Origin: Torymus aiolomorphi
Taxonomy: Eukaryota > Arthropoda > Insecta > Hymenoptera > Torymidae
Reading direction: 5' to 3'
Assembly (NCBI GenBank): GCA_036365515.1
Contig: CM070877.1
Location: 11,910,601 to 11,974,600 of the forward strand
Length of the DNA stretch: 64,000 nucleotides
Shown: positions 35,161-46,920 of the stretch, piece after piece
Layout of the letters: every line of letters starts with the position of its first letter
How positions within the stretch are numbered: the first letter of the stretch is position 1
Notes under the pieces: generated by a model
Database searches by the model: none
Told to the model about the DNA's origin: nothing
The model's input: the letters and a program-made list of their open reading frames with translations, nothing else
Translations under genes and position numbers: made by a program

Positions 35161-35860
35161 CACCTTTAATAATCCCCCATACACAAAAGAAAAAGAGAAA
35201 AAAAAGGAAAAAGCGCAACGTTGCGCTTGCGCCGTTAAAAACTTGCTCGTCGCCGAAATGAATATTCTCTCTCTCTCCTCCACCTATACACACACATCCA
35301 TCGGGGTTATTGCCTGTTACTCTTGCCCCCCCTCTCCCTTTCGTTCTCCCTGCCGGCTACTGCCGTCGCCGGGACGCTCCGTATATAAAACTCAGTGGCC
35401 AGAAGACGCCGATACCGTTTTTTCTCTCCCTCCTCTCGGCATATTTCTCCGGGCGAGAGAGAATATTCGCCACGCACGCGCGTCGGGATTTGCATACGCT
35501 CGCAAAAAGAGGAGAGCGAGTGTAAAAGACACGGGGCGTAGAGGAGAGAGAGAGAGAGGGGAGAGAGATAAAAAGATAATAAAGTAAAAGAAGGACACTG
35601 AGTTATCTGGCGTGAAATTTTTTTCGCCTATACGGGGTCGCCGTCTTCTTCCTTCTTTTCTCGTTCCTTGCCGCGGAGGTCGAGGTGGAGGACTTTTTTT
35701 TCTGTGTGTGTATGAGGGAGGCTGAAGGGGTGGATGTATCGGGCGACTTTATTAAAAGTTTTCATTGATACTTGGCGCGAGCGAGCGGTTTATTTGGGTT
35801 GTAGGTTATGATACGGCTCGTGATTTTATTTACGAGGTCGGGATCGTGGTACTTTGGCAT
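35160..35860. promoter_or_regulatory. Mirror-skew CpG island
   Basis: A+C-rich shoulder 35160-35350, core 35210-35640 with GA-rich tract at about 35540-35575, G+T-rich shoulder 35670-35860. Confidence 0.45.
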
Positions 35861-36099
35861 ACAAATTTTCGCGAATGAAAATTAGTTTTCGTTCAAGTGA
35901 TAAACTTTATAGCAACATTATTTATCGTAAAATATAATTAGTTACCGTTAGTATTCAATTATAGCAATTAGATTGACAATCAGGACTAAGTTTAACACTT
36001 AAAATCATTTATTACAATATATTTAGTTTATAATTTTCAGGAAATTACATATAGTTACACATCTCTGAACTAAATTTTAGTTTTTTTTTTTAATTCTCA

Positions 36100-36830
36100 C
36101 CCACTTCCTGGTCTTATATCTATCTATAACCGAAAATATAATCGAAAAAAAATTTCAAGAACGTTGCTAACCACGTAACAGCTCAGACACTCACCAAACG
36201 TATCTTGTCGAAGCATTCCAATATACCTGTAAAATTTTTCTTACACATCACTCTGTCATTATACAAAACTATATGCCGCATTGAAATCGAAGAAACCGTC
36301 CTCTCACCGACAATCCTCCAATACCAGAATAAATTATACCAACCACCTCTTTTCTTACACAAAAAGAGACATCCTCAGAGCTATAGCTGACACCTCGCCG
36401 GGGGGAAAAAACAAAAGCCCTCGCGCGAAGAAAAGACGCAGCCACTGACGGCGGCGGGGGGCATTTGGCAATCTTGGGGGGATTCCGCGGGATACAATGG
36501 GATCTCAATACATCACGCCCGGAGATGTCGTAATAGCTCGGGCTCCCGTAATAGCTGTCGGGGAGGCCGAGGAGGAGGAGGAGGAGAGTTATAGTTCAAC
36601 AACGCGGAAATGGAATGCGGCCGTGGATGTGCGAAGGTGGGGGCGATGTATATAATGGAGAATCAATCGGTCGAGGTTTGTTGCGATGAGGTGGGGGTGG
36701 GATTTTTTTGTCCTTCGTATAAGCGAAGGTGTGAGAATTGGAAAAGGTTGTGGTGTTGGGTTTTGTTGCGGTTAATGCGGGTATTTAGGGGCTTGGTTAA
36801 TGATGAAGAGTGTTAATATTGTATAATAGT
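36100..36830. promoter_or_regulatory. Mirror-skew CpG island with long shoulders
   Basis: A+C-rich shoulder 36100-36390, short core 36390-36600 with (GGA)n at 36570-36585, G-rich shoulder 36600-36830. Confidence 0.47.
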
Positions 36831-37140
36831 ATCGTTATGGCTTGATTCGATCGATTATATTAGAATCTATGAAACTCAATAAAATGTCACGTATAATAAA
36901 ATATCTTTTATATAATTAATTTATATATTATATAGTTTGGATATTATTATCTAGGAATAATTTAAAATTATTTTCGATGGAGTCGATAGAAATGTAGCGC
37001 TATTCGTGAACCTCGCTAGAATATAACAATGAAGCAGTATATAAGTAATAAAATATAATCGATGGCAAATAACAAAAAAATCGTTTAGATCGAGCAGGTC
37101 TTACGTGCCGAATATTTTCACGGATACAACCAGTTTTTAA
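36830..37140. other. AT-rich spacer
   Basis: Very AT-rich with TATATTATATA words. No gene or repeat ends recognised. Confidence 0.35.
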
Positions 37141-37970
37141 TTAACAATTCGAATCCAACGACTCCATCCAAAATTATCTCCCAACTTTTGATTATAGAAC
37201 CATCGTCAAATCATTCAAAACCCCACCACTGCCACATTTTTCACTCCACCTCTCCCACCCCGATTTTCCAAAACACCCTTTCGCCAGCACACAAAGCAGG
37301 ACCTTTTCTCCCTCACCTTCACACCCCGTCCGCCGGAACCTCGAAAAGAGCAGGCCGCTACACGCGCCCTCCCCTCCTAATTAACCAAAATCAATAACCC
37401 TCGCGCGCAGCATCCTCCTCCTCCTCCTCCCCCACCTACGAAGAAGCTTGCTTCGCTCTCGCCGCTCTACATCCTTCCTCCTCCTCCTCCTCCCACGCGC
37501 CGGCGTTATCCTGCATTCCGAGTGGTGCATCCCGCTTGCGCTCTCTCGCGAGCGCGCGAGGACGTTGACACCGCGGCGGCGGCTCGGGGAGAGGGGGGAG
37601 AGTCTTCGGAAGGCGGGGCGCGCGCACCTGTGCGAGAGAGAGTGAGAGAGAGAGGGCCAGAGACACGCCTACCACGCGAGACCGCCTCTGCGTGCGGGAG
37701 TGCGAGCGAGAGGGAAGCTTTTCTTGGAAGGCGATGCCACCGCCGCTGCAGCGCTGAGGGAATTTTTCATGCTGCCGCTGCTGCTGGTACAGACGTGACT
37801 GGTGGTACATTAGTTAAGGCGGGGTGGGTGGTGGTGGTGGGTTTGCATACGCGGAGGATAAGCTGGATATATGGTGAATGTTTAGTGGCGGTTTTTGAAT
37901 TGTGGCATGGGCGCAGGGTGACGTTCTGGTTGATGCTGGGATGTATAAATGAATTGTTAGGCAAAAAGTT
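37140..37970. promoter_or_regulatory. Mirror-skew CpG island, one of the clearest
   Basis: A+C-rich shoulder 37140-37440, core 37400-37740 flanked by (CTC)n runs, G+T-rich shoulder 37800-37970 containing GGTGGTGGTGG. Open frames of up to 154 codons on both strands are compositional. Confidence 0.5.
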
Positions 37971-37979
37971 TTTTTTTTT

Positions 37980-38400
37980 TAAGTAAATGTATAAGATTAA
38001 TGATTTACTAATGATGGATTCTCCGACAACGTCGGGCTATACATTATCTGGCGGAATAAATTATTATCAGGCGGAATTTTATTGAAATTTATGCCGAGAT
38101 ATTCATACACGATTTCAATTGGTATTTGCCTCTAAAACAATCTGTATTTGATGAGTAAACTTATTCGAAAACCAGAGCGCAATCTTAGTCTCTTAAAATA
38201 TCGCTATAGGCAAAATCAAGTATAATACTTTTCATTGCCATATAAAGTTCTTTCATCAACGTTCCTAATAACAGCGACATTATCTATTTTAGTTACTTTA
38301 TTTTATTCAATAAATTACTAACTTCGCTTCTTCGCAGTTTTTACGTAAATACGAGCTCTTTTTCCATCAAATAGAAATTCCTTTTTATTTTAAATGAAAA
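37980..38400. other. AT-rich spacer
   Basis: Holds a small direct repeat, CTGGCGGAATAAATT and CAGGCGGAATTTTATT, near 38050-38083. Otherwise nothing recognised. Confidence 0.3.
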
Positions 38401-38656
38401 TTACTACGAGCCAATAAAAAGCAATTAAACGTCACCCGGCGACTAAACTTGATAAATAACAAACTTTCCCCATTCCTTACAACAAAGGCTTCCATTCCAC
38501 TTTGTACCAGCAGCAGCAGCAGTCGCAGCACACTCCAACCATTAAACTTCTGCAAAGGCATTTGCAACGGCGAGTCCACCGCCGCGCCCACCGGCATTAC
38601 CCGCGCCATCCTCTCTCTTCTACAAAGCAGCGCGCGCAAAGCCTGCACCTCTTTCA

Positions 38657-38739
<83 letters not shown>

Positions 38740-39290
38740 GCACTCCTCCTCGGGTCAAAGGGACTGCGCGCCGCTAGAGGGAGGACGCAAAAAAGAACGT
38801 CGAGAGCGAGCGGGCGAGAGAGAGAAATAGAAATAGACGCGAGCTCAGGTGGGAGCGCAGGAGGGGAGTAGGAGAAGATGCGCGCGAGGAGCAGCAGTCC
38901 GCCCACTGTCCCTCTCTCACTCGGCTTTGTCGTCCCCGGGAGAGAAAGAGGTCCTTCTGCAGGAGATGGCGGCGGAGGAGAGGGAAATTTACGCCGCTCG
39001 TCAAGAATTTTTACGCGCGCAGCCTGCGCGCTGGGAGGGATATGTATATAGCTCGAGGTCTGGCCGGTGTATGTATATATATGTTGCGTGTTTTAAGAGG
39101 AAGAGATGCGTGGATGGGAACGACACGGGGAAATTTTCGAGAGGAGGATGATGGTTTTCGGGGCTGTAAAGAGTGAGAATGCTGGCGATAAAGATTTTTT
39201 TCTCTTTGCACTTTTTTTTATGAATTGTTCGAGAATTTCGTTTGAACTTGATGTTTGATGTTTGTTGGTAGGAGAATTTGGAGCACATTT
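38400..39290. promoter_or_regulatory. Mirror-skew CpG island built round a long (GA)n
   Basis: A+C-rich shoulder 38400-38530 with CAG repeats, core 38560-39050, G-rich then T-rich shoulder 39010-39290. Confidence 0.47.
38660..38737 (+). repeat. (GA)n microsatellite, longest in the window
   Basis: About 77 bases of uninterrupted GA. Polypurine tracts this long can form triplex DNA and recruit GAGA-type factors. Length is likely polymorphic. Confidence 0.95.
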
Positions 39291-39599
39291 AGGTAGAGTA
39301 CGCGGAGTTTACAGAAGTAGATTATGCACACATTCGTATGATTTATAGAGCTTTTCGAATGACTGCTAAAAGCTACCTGCAATATATATGTATTTCACTC
39401 TGCGGCGTTCTATTGACCTTTCGATTTTAACGTTATGATATTCGGTCTCTGCTAATAATACGGATGGATAATTTTAACGTTTATACAATCAATATTTAAT
39501 TTATTTTAATAGAGAGAAACCTGGCAGTATATCTCCATGAATAATCAATTTTTACATTAATCGTCTTTTTGTAGCCCAATGGTCTTAGCTTTATTTAAG

Positions 39600-40160
39600 T
39601 CGCATCCTAGCTTCAAATACTTCCCATTTTAATTTTCACTGTTTTACAACACTTTCTTCGAAACCCACTCCGAAACCATTTTCCTACCTCATATCATACG
39701 ATCTACACACGCACACACAGCTCAGCTACAATCCAGCTGTATCATCGGAATATATAACCCGCGCAGCAGCGAATTATTACACGTCTAACGAGGTAGACAA
39801 CGCGGCTGCTGAATCTTATTGACCCCCCCTCCCTACCGAACTAATTACCGCGCGTGTAAGATGCCGCGAGTGCGCTACGCACGTGGAAACTTGCGCCTAC
39901 GCCGACGTTCTATTTACAAGGATCCCAGTCTAGACGCCGAGGATTATAGCGGGCTAGACAAGCGCAGGAATCGTGGGTGTAACTTGGCTGGATCGTGCGC
40001 GTCTTATATACAGGCTCGCGAACGGGGGTAAATAGATTCGATGCGGTGGAGAGGAGGTTCTCTTTTTTTCGTAATTTTTGTGGGAGAGGGGAGAGGTTTT
40101 AACTATTTCAAGCTTTTGATGTAGCTATCGGGTGGAAAATGTGCTGGAAATATGTCTGAA
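39600..40160. promoter_or_regulatory. Mirror-skew CpG island
   Basis: A+C-rich shoulder 39600-39740, core 39710-40030, G-rich shoulder 40030-40160. Confidence 0.44.
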
Positions 40161-40611
40161 ATGATGGCGTGATCGTTCAGAATTTGCGCGGAATTTAAGA
40201 TATTTTCGTGGCGACGTTGCGCAAAAGCACGTAAGTAAAAATTCGCGGATTTTCGTCAGACTTTTGGAAATTGACGTTCACTCTTTTCCGTACCGTTAAT
40301 GAAATTCTTGATAATCACCGCTTTCAATGTTCCATATGGAAATGTTTAAGATAGTACAACTTCCCTGGTGGAAATCCAAAACATTTTATAACTAATAACT
40401 GACTATTTATTTTAGAGACTTGCTATTAAAATAGGAATTTATCTTGTCCAGTTTCTAGCTCCCGGTGAAACGCTTTTCCCCTATTATATGGCCATTTAAT
40501 AGATTGATAAATATAATGAGATTTTTTAAGACAAGCACAAGCTTGTTCTTGAGTATTTTAAAGGTATTAAAACTGATCAGTTTTTTTAGTCTGAAAATGG
40601 CTAGTAGAAGG

Positions 40612-40659
40612 CTTGCTGTTATGACAAGGAGTGAGAGAGACAGAATCAGATGGAGAAAT
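40612..40659 (+). repeat. Dispersed repeat, copy 2 (word AGACAGAATCAGATGGAGAA)
   Basis: Matches 18031-18080. It lies inside a plus-strand frame of 88 codons (40465-40731) where it encodes RDRIRWRN. No family recognised. Confidence 0.5.
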
Positions 40660-40786
40660 AAAAGTCAACAAATGATTTTTTTAGTTAATTTTATTTATTT
40701 ATATTTTGGTAAGCCATCCAATCCACTTTAATGCTCTTTCATATGCAATAGAATTAGTAAAAAAATCAAATATGAATATTTTATCG

Positions 40787-40794
40787 TGACGTCA
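40787..40794. promoter_or_regulatory. Perfect CRE octamer TGACGTCA (with a second at 40974-40981)
   Basis: Two TGACGTCA words 187 bases apart, both followed by AAT, in AT-rich DNA. The octamer is the full CREB/ATF site. The first lies within the 40363-40913 element. Function is inference. Confidence 0.3.
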
Positions 40795-41309
40795 ATCTAA
40801 GAAAAAGGCAAATAATGGTCGAAAAATCGTTTCATCATAGCTATTAATTAGCCAGTTTTACTTGCTATTTGCTAACTTCTTAGCCATTTCATATAGATGA
40901 ATTTCTACCAGAGTTACTATCGATAAGTAAAAGTATCTTATTCAATAAAACTATTAAATTTGATGATACTGACTGACGTCAATTTGAGCTGTAAAATTAT
41001 TCGTAGTTTGGAAAGTGTAGATGTATAATACACCTTTTTTAAGCTTATCTCATAATACAAATACAGAATAAGGGATTTGCGGAGACATTACACTACGTTC
41101 GTCCATCGACGACTATCAATTCATAAATATAGATATACTATTTAATAATTTAATCCTGACCAAGACATTGAATCAATCGTAACATTAGTCAGAAGTCATT
41201 CGTGAAAGCTAGATACTCAATTACCCAGTGAATGAAAACGCTACAATATCGTACAACACAACGATAGTCATAAACAGCTAACGCTGGCGACATTTTAAAA
41301 CGAAAAATC

Positions 41310-41990
41310 TTGCTACCTAAATATCCCTTCGATCCCGATCAAAAACTAAAAAACAGCACCACTACACGTACAACACCACCCCCATAAAAAAAGAAACACT
41401 AGCCATCAACACTACTTCTTCCCAAATTGCCTCCAACCCCGTTCCCCCGCGTTCGCCCAAACAGGTGTGTACATCAGCACGTGCTCCACGGGATGCAGCA
41501 GCGGCAGTAGCACGTGATACACACAGAGTCCTCCCGCTCGCGAAGCAACAGGAACGCTGCTTTTCCCCTCCCTACAAACTCCCGTCGAGCGTCGGCGGCG
41601 GGGGTGGCGGCTTTATATGTACAGGCTTGTTTAGAGAGAGACGGACGCAGCAGGCAGGCAGGGGCGCGTGGGCGAAAGCACGTGGCGGGCTGTAGGGGGG
41701 CGCAAGCTCGCTGCTGCTGGTGGTGGGAAAAGCCTCTCCCACTTGTTGTGCTTTACAGTGTTGTGTTGCGCTCGTATATAGCGAGCCGAGCCGAGAGAGA
41801 GAGAAAGCGCTCTGCTTGTGTGTGTGTGTATCGGGGAAAGTTCAACGCCGGCTAGACGATGATGCTGCTGTTGCTGCTGTTGTCGGCTCTCTGTTTAACG
41901 GGGGTGTTGGAATAGTTTTTGGTTTGTGGAGGAGTGAAGGTTGAGGCTTTTGTTCTTCAAAGTGTTCGACAGATTGGGAGGACTGACGAA
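41310..41990. promoter_or_regulatory. Mirror-skew CpG island
   Basis: A+C-rich shoulder 41310-41460, core 41460-41830, G+T-rich shoulder 41840-41990 after GATGCTGCTGTTGCTGC-type repeats. Confidence 0.45.
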
Positions 41991-42049
41991 GAAACTTGTT
42001 TAGATGGAATTCATTCATTTGGCTATGGCTGGTAAATTGACATTTCCTC

Positions 42050-42490
42050 AACCTAAACAACAATCCTTCGTTATTCAAAAACACTTCACATCAAATCCCC
42101 TAAAGCAATTCTACCATAGATAAACGCCCGAAACTCGAACAGCCGCGGAGTCTTCAAGGGGACGCTCGCAATTGCCAGTCTCGAATGTACGTTTCTCGCT
42201 CGAGGGTGGCGTATAGGCCGAGTTATATAACCTCCTCCTGGTCTTTCTTGAAAGGGAGAGAAAACGCACGCAGAGCCCAGTCGCAGTGGGTCGCAAGAGC
42301 GAACGCGGGACCTACTTTCTGCACCCGCGTAGCGATAAATCTAATTCCAATCTTCCGAAATGAGCTTAGGGTGATGCGAGATGGTAGACTGAGTGTAATT
42401 TTTTTTACGGTTCATAGTTAGCAATTTGAGATGGATATGTATGTGGGCCTTTCCTGATGTAGTGGTAGTATATATTTGGAATAATTAAAG
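42050..42490. promoter_or_regulatory. Mirror-skew CpG island, small
   Basis: Short A+C-rich shoulder 42050-42120, core 42120-42320, G+T-rich shoulder 42360-42490. Confidence 0.36.
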
Positions 42491-42589
42491 GTTAGATTAA
42501 GCATTCCGCTTTAAGCCTATAAAAATTCGCCGGCCGAAGAACTTGGGCAACTGCAAGACGGCAAAGATTTCCCGTAACAAGCCACTCGA

Positions 42590-43150
42590 ACTCCCTGCCA
42601 AGATCGGAAAACTCGTACTTCTTCTTCTTCTTCTTCTCTCGTCCAATCGATTCCCTCCTCTCCTCCTTCCCACCCGCCGAAAATTTCACCTCACCCCGCA
42701 CGCGGGCGCGCGTGCAGCGCTTTCATTTCCATTCCGCGCGCGCAGCCCCCTTTCGGCCAAATCGCTAATGTTTAATTGGCTCGGCATTAATTGCGCCCCG
42801 GATTGCTCTCCTTCCTTCCTCGCGAGCGGCGGCTCCTCCTTCGTCTAGGCATTGAATGCTAAACAAAAGCTAATTTATATCCGGGAGCTGCCGGAGATCG
42901 CGAGATGAATGGCTGGTCTCCTTGCATACCAAGCAGCTCTGCGCGCCCAGTTGGACTATACTGGGATATGTGTACTTCTGAGACGCCGCGCTAGGTGGCG
43001 CGCTCTGAGGGAACCGCAGAGGAGGAGTTTCAAAGGTGATTGCTCAAAGTGTCAGTGCTGGTGCCTTTTTAGCGGAATACTGCTGGTTTTCGTTGCGCGC
43101 TGCGATGTGTTTTGGCGGTTTGAGACAGGAGGGTGCAGAGGGATATTTTG
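42590..43150. promoter_or_regulatory. Mirror-skew CpG island with CTCF-like site
   Basis: C-rich shoulder 42590-42720 with (CTT)n at about 42618-42638, core 42690-42910, G+T-rich shoulder 43010-43150. Confidence 0.43.
42987..43001 (+). promoter_or_regulatory. CTCF-like core
   Basis: CGCGCTAGGTGGCGC shares GCTAGGTGGCG exactly with the minus-strand site at 33072-33084. The two are in divergent orientation 9.9 kb apart. Confidence 0.38.
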
Positions 43151-43278
43151 CAGAGTGAAAGAGAATGGACGGAATTCATTAATTTACTGGTGTAAAATAG
43201 TTTTTCTCTATATTTTTATCACTTGACACTTATTCTTCCTGTATCACGTAGATCATGAGATTCATTTTATATTCACTA

Positions 43279-43880
43279 CACTGAGAAAAGGATTTGTTTA
43301 CTGTTAACATGCGCATGTTTAAATATGACCAAATATAGGCATTGTAACAGTTATAATGCCATGTTAACAGTTAAGTTACCGCATGTTCTCATAAACAATT
43401 TCAATATGTTACCTGAGAACATTGATATTGTAATAGTTACATGTATGCTTATTATAGTAGTTTTTTAATCTAATGGCCAATTTTTTACCAGGATGATGTT
43501 TTATAACAAAAATGTTTGAAATAAAAACATCATTTATTTTTTTACTCGAACGTTTCGGATATTTTTATTGTTTATCCTGATGAGGGACATACACAACAAA
43601 AATGTCCGAAACGTTGGAGTAAAAAACTAAATTGAGTTTTTATTTCAAACCTTTTTGTTGTATAATAACATCATCTTGGTAGAAAATTGGCTATTAGATT
43701 AAAAAACTACAATTTACAAGAACTTCTACCATCAGCTACTTTCAAAATCTGAATACGTCTATTAGTTAATACAGATATTGTAACTATTACAATATCACAT
43801 TTTATCCTTAAACATGTCAAATAGTTGTGTTTCAAATAGATAAATATGTTAACAGTAACAATATAATTCTTCTCTCAGTG
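43279..43880. mobile_element. 602-bp TA-flanked element with CACTGAGA ends
   Basis: TA at 43277-43278 and 43881-43882. The left end CACTGAGAAAAGGATTTG and right end AATTCTTCTCTCAGTG are inverted, and the inner words ACTGTTAACAT and ATGTTAACAGT extend the match. Fits a Tc1/mariner-type MITE. A separate palindrome (43457-43710) sits in the middle. Confidence 0.75.
43457..43710. mobile_element. 254-bp palindrome nested in the CACTGAGA element
   Basis: The arms run from GTAGTTTTTTAATCTAATGG at the left to its inverse ending ACTAC at 43710; further in, CCGAAACGTT-type words and ATGATGTT/AACATCAT also mirror. TACCAGG and TTGGTAGAAA near the outer thirds resemble CCCTGG-family ends pointing outward. 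No clear duplication, so the insertion history is uncertain. Confidence 0.65.
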
Positions 43881-44029
43881 TATCTTTTTAACTAAAGTAA
43901 AACTCACAGCTATATACAGTAGAAAATATTTACTAACTGACATCAAAACTGTCCCATATTCCTTTAGAATTCGAAGTATTATTACAACTCATCATGTTTA
44001 AATCACACACGGCAATTGAATTAGTTATC

Positions 44030-44770
44030 ATCTCGAGGACCTCGGAGTTCATCCAAATTATGCTTTATTTAAATATTGCATCGCATCTACGCGACAGCTA
44101 TTTCAAACGAAAACTCCGATCCTTTATTCACCCTGTACTTAACCTCGCTATTATATCTTGCAATTTATAGACCACGCTTAACAATTTTACCAAGCCACTC
44201 ACTCCCTACAACCTTTTACCTCAAAAAATCAAAATTATTAAACCCGAAACCACTCCTCAGACACATGAGCACCTCTTATGAGCATTTCATACGGAAAAGC
44301 CGAAAATTTATGGAAACCCGTCTTGGTCGCTCGCGCGCGTTTCGCCTTAAAAAATTCATCCTCACGCCGCGCGGCAATTACAAAATAATCAGAGAGGAAG
44401 AAAGAGCGACACGTAGACGAGGGTTTTGTGTGTGCAGTCGCGCACGCAAAGACGGTGGGAAGAGGGGGTGAAGAGGTCGAAGCCCAGACGTCTTAATGTC
44501 TGGCTGTGTGCGCGTGCACCCGGGAGAGGCGGCGGATTTCGATAAGCCTTGCGCGCCCGGCGGATTCAATTTATTCAAGCTTTTCCGCAAATAATACCTC
44601 GGTAGTTTTGGTATATATACGCGCCGGAGTGTTGTGCGGTATATTGTGCCGGAGAGAGTCGATGTTTTTGGGAAGTAGTGCGGGAATAGGAGTGGAAGGT
44701 TTGTTTGCGATGAGTATATAGTAGTGGGAGATATGGAAAAGTTTGAATCTTTGGAAAGATGTTGTTTCGT
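44030..44770. promoter_or_regulatory. Mirror-skew CpG island
   Basis: A+C-rich shoulder 44030-44280, core 44310-44640, G+T-rich shoulder 44640-44770. Confidence 0.45.
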
Positions 44771-44799
44771 GGGAACTAAAGAAAAAGAGAACACACAGG

Positions 44800-45470
44800 A
44801 ACTCATAATCAGAGCATGGCTGAGGCTTATTATATTAAATTCAAAGGAAACTTGTCTATCACTGACTATTCATAAATCATCATCAAATACTCCTTCACTT
44901 TACCTCATCTGCCTCTATGAAAATCCGTTAAGTCAATGTCACCGGCCTTCCGCTTATTGCACATAAAAAATCTGCATTGTAAAAATTACCTTCTCGTCAC
45001 CCGAAATTGAAAATGACCGTCTGTCAAAAGTTCCTTCGACTTCTCTCCCAAGATTACCATACCTCACAAGTAGGTATATACGTATCGATCCGATCAATTA
45101 ACAGTCGGCACGCGGACAGAGACACTCTGTTGCGCAATTAGGTAAAAAGGTCTACTGATGGACTTGCATTAACGAGGCTGCAGGGGTGCGGTTTCTTCTC
45201 CCAGATGCAGGAAGTTTATGCAAGTGCTTCCTTGCCTGATGGAAAAGTAGGATAATTTAGAGCAGAGATCGGCATTATTCGTCCGCAAAATTTTTCCGAA
45301 TACTTCAGTAAATATTATGATTCCCCAATTCTTTAACAGATTTTCGATAGTCGGTTTATACAACCTCGAACCTAATATCACAGTGAGGTACAATAATTTT
45401 CCTTTAAAAAACTTTTAATTTCTTACAACTATAGTTTTTATATATGTTTTTATAAAAACATTAAAATCCT
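44800..45470. other. Mixed spacer
   Basis: A+C-rich 44830-45030 followed by a small CG patch at 45070-45190, perhaps a weak island, then AT-rich DNA. The minus-strand 74-codon frame at 45169-45393 is not recognisable. Confidence 0.3.
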
Positions 45471-46080
45471 ACGTACTCTTCAAACCACCACCACATCACA
45501 GTAAGATAATAGTATTCCTCTAAAAAGTCTCAATTTCCTACAACTCAAAAATATTAGAATCCCCACACATACTCTTAAAACCACAGTCGGTTATTTCACT
45601 CCGCGAGCGCCTAGCCTCGCTCGCTCGTACGCGCGTTTCCAGAAAAAGCCTACAAAGCCAACACGCCGTTATTTGTTTACGCATAAGTAAACCTCTGCGT
45701 GTGTGCCTCGTAAAGTCGCCGCGGCGCGCGCGCGGGAGAGAGAGAGAGAAAAGTGCCCGCCGCAGCGAGCGTCAACGGCGATGATTCGAGCGCGCGCGGG
45801 CGGCTCGATGACCTCATATTATATACATATGTGTATACATGCTCGGAGAGACACGCACGTGCCGTAACTACGTACACATGTTTAGAAAACAGAAATTGCT
45901 AGAACTATTCTCAAGCGGAACATGCTCGCGCGCGTTTGTTTTATGATTCTGCCTCGGATTCTTGGTGTTTTTTTTTTTTTTTTTTTTTTTAGAAGGTCTT
46001 GTGGTATAGCATAATGCGAGATAAGTAAACTAAGAAAAATATCGATTAAATGCTTATAAAAAAGAAGGTGGTTTTTGGAT
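45470..46080. promoter_or_regulatory. Mirror-skew CpG island
   Basis: A+C-rich shoulder 45470-45600, core 45595-45880 with GA tract at about 45736-45751, right shoulder G+T-rich and interrupted by a poly-T run. Confidence 0.42.
45968..45990 (+). repeat. Poly-T run (23 T)
   Basis: Homopolymer in the right shoulder of an island; could be a retroposed poly-A tail on the minus strand but nothing adjoining supports that. Confidence 0.85.
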
Positions 46081-46379
46081 TTTGACAATAAACTATTTCT
46101 TTGAAGAAATAAAGATACTACAATTTGATGTTTTCAGAATAAACAGTCTTTTAGAAATCTTGTCAGATCTACAATCGTAATCATTCTTTACAATCTTACA
46201 GCAAACGATTTTATAGTTAATAGAGAAACAAAAAATACAGTAACAAAAATTTGCTTAAAAATATTTCATTTTTATCTTATTCCATTCTCATGAAATGATA
46301 GTACGCATAAACGTAAAATTGAATTTTCTCTTAAAAAAAAAAGAAAAAACGCTTTAACCACTAAAAATCCATACGACAC

Positions 46380-46920
46380 GAAATTAAAATTTCCACGTAA
46401 ACCCAATGCTCGATCCTCTTTTGCAAGGCGCCTCTGCCACGCGCGCATCTCGGGAGACACATCACATTCGATCCTCTCGGCGGTACGCACGTGCACACGC
46501 GTCAGCGTTTTGCCGAGAGCGCGAGTATATATAACGCGATAATATGCTTGTAACCCATTATCGCGCGCACGTACGCGGTATTGCCGGTTAATATAAACAG
46601 AGTGTCGCGCGAGCGAGCGCGCATGTGTGGAAACGTGAAGACGATTCGCGGATGGATATATATCAGTGGCCGGGACGACAGATAGCGACTGTGCCGAATG
46701 TATTCCGCTGATAAGGGGGGGAAAGTGTGTCGTTGACTTTTTTTTTGTCTCGGTTTTTGGTGGTAGAGTTGAGGTATGGGTTGAGATTGAGTCGTTTGCT
46801 GTTTGGAGGAAGTTAGAGAACTGCGTGTGCAATATCATTTTTGTAGTTTTTTTTTATTGCTTATTTATTTTTAATTTAATTAGGCATGGATGTGGTTATC
46901 TGGTTCGTTAAATTGCATAT
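46380..46920. promoter_or_regulatory. Mirror-skew CpG island
   Basis: Short A+C-rich shoulder 46380-46440, core 46420-46670, strongly G+T-rich shoulder 46700-46910. Confidence 0.45.

Larger units (their letters stand above)
40363..40913. mobile_element. 551-bp element or pair with CCCTGGTAGAAAT ends
   Basis: The left end CCCTGGTGGAAATCC and right end GAATTTCTACCAGAG are inverted; TT flanks both sides as at 15356-15482. The interior contains the second copy of the AGACAGAAT repeat (40612-40659), so this may be a longer family member or a composite. Confidence 0.58.

Noticed and set aside
37522..37986. 154-codon plus-strand frame
   Set aside because: Overlaps an equally open minus-strand frame in a CG-rich core; no domain.
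38385..38906. 173-codon minus-strand frame (and 140 codons on plus) over the long GA tract
   Set aside because: The middle is a Leu-Ser or Arg-Glu repeat generated by the (GA)n microsatellite; both strands are open for the same reason.
8629..41090. Shared word AAATACAGAATAAGG at about 8630 and 41060
   Set aside because: Only about 15 bases agree and the flanks do not align.
46272..46838. 188-codon minus-strand open frame, longest in the window
   Set aside because: It crosses an island core and its G+T shoulder. No recognisable motif, and the residues are what that composition would give.
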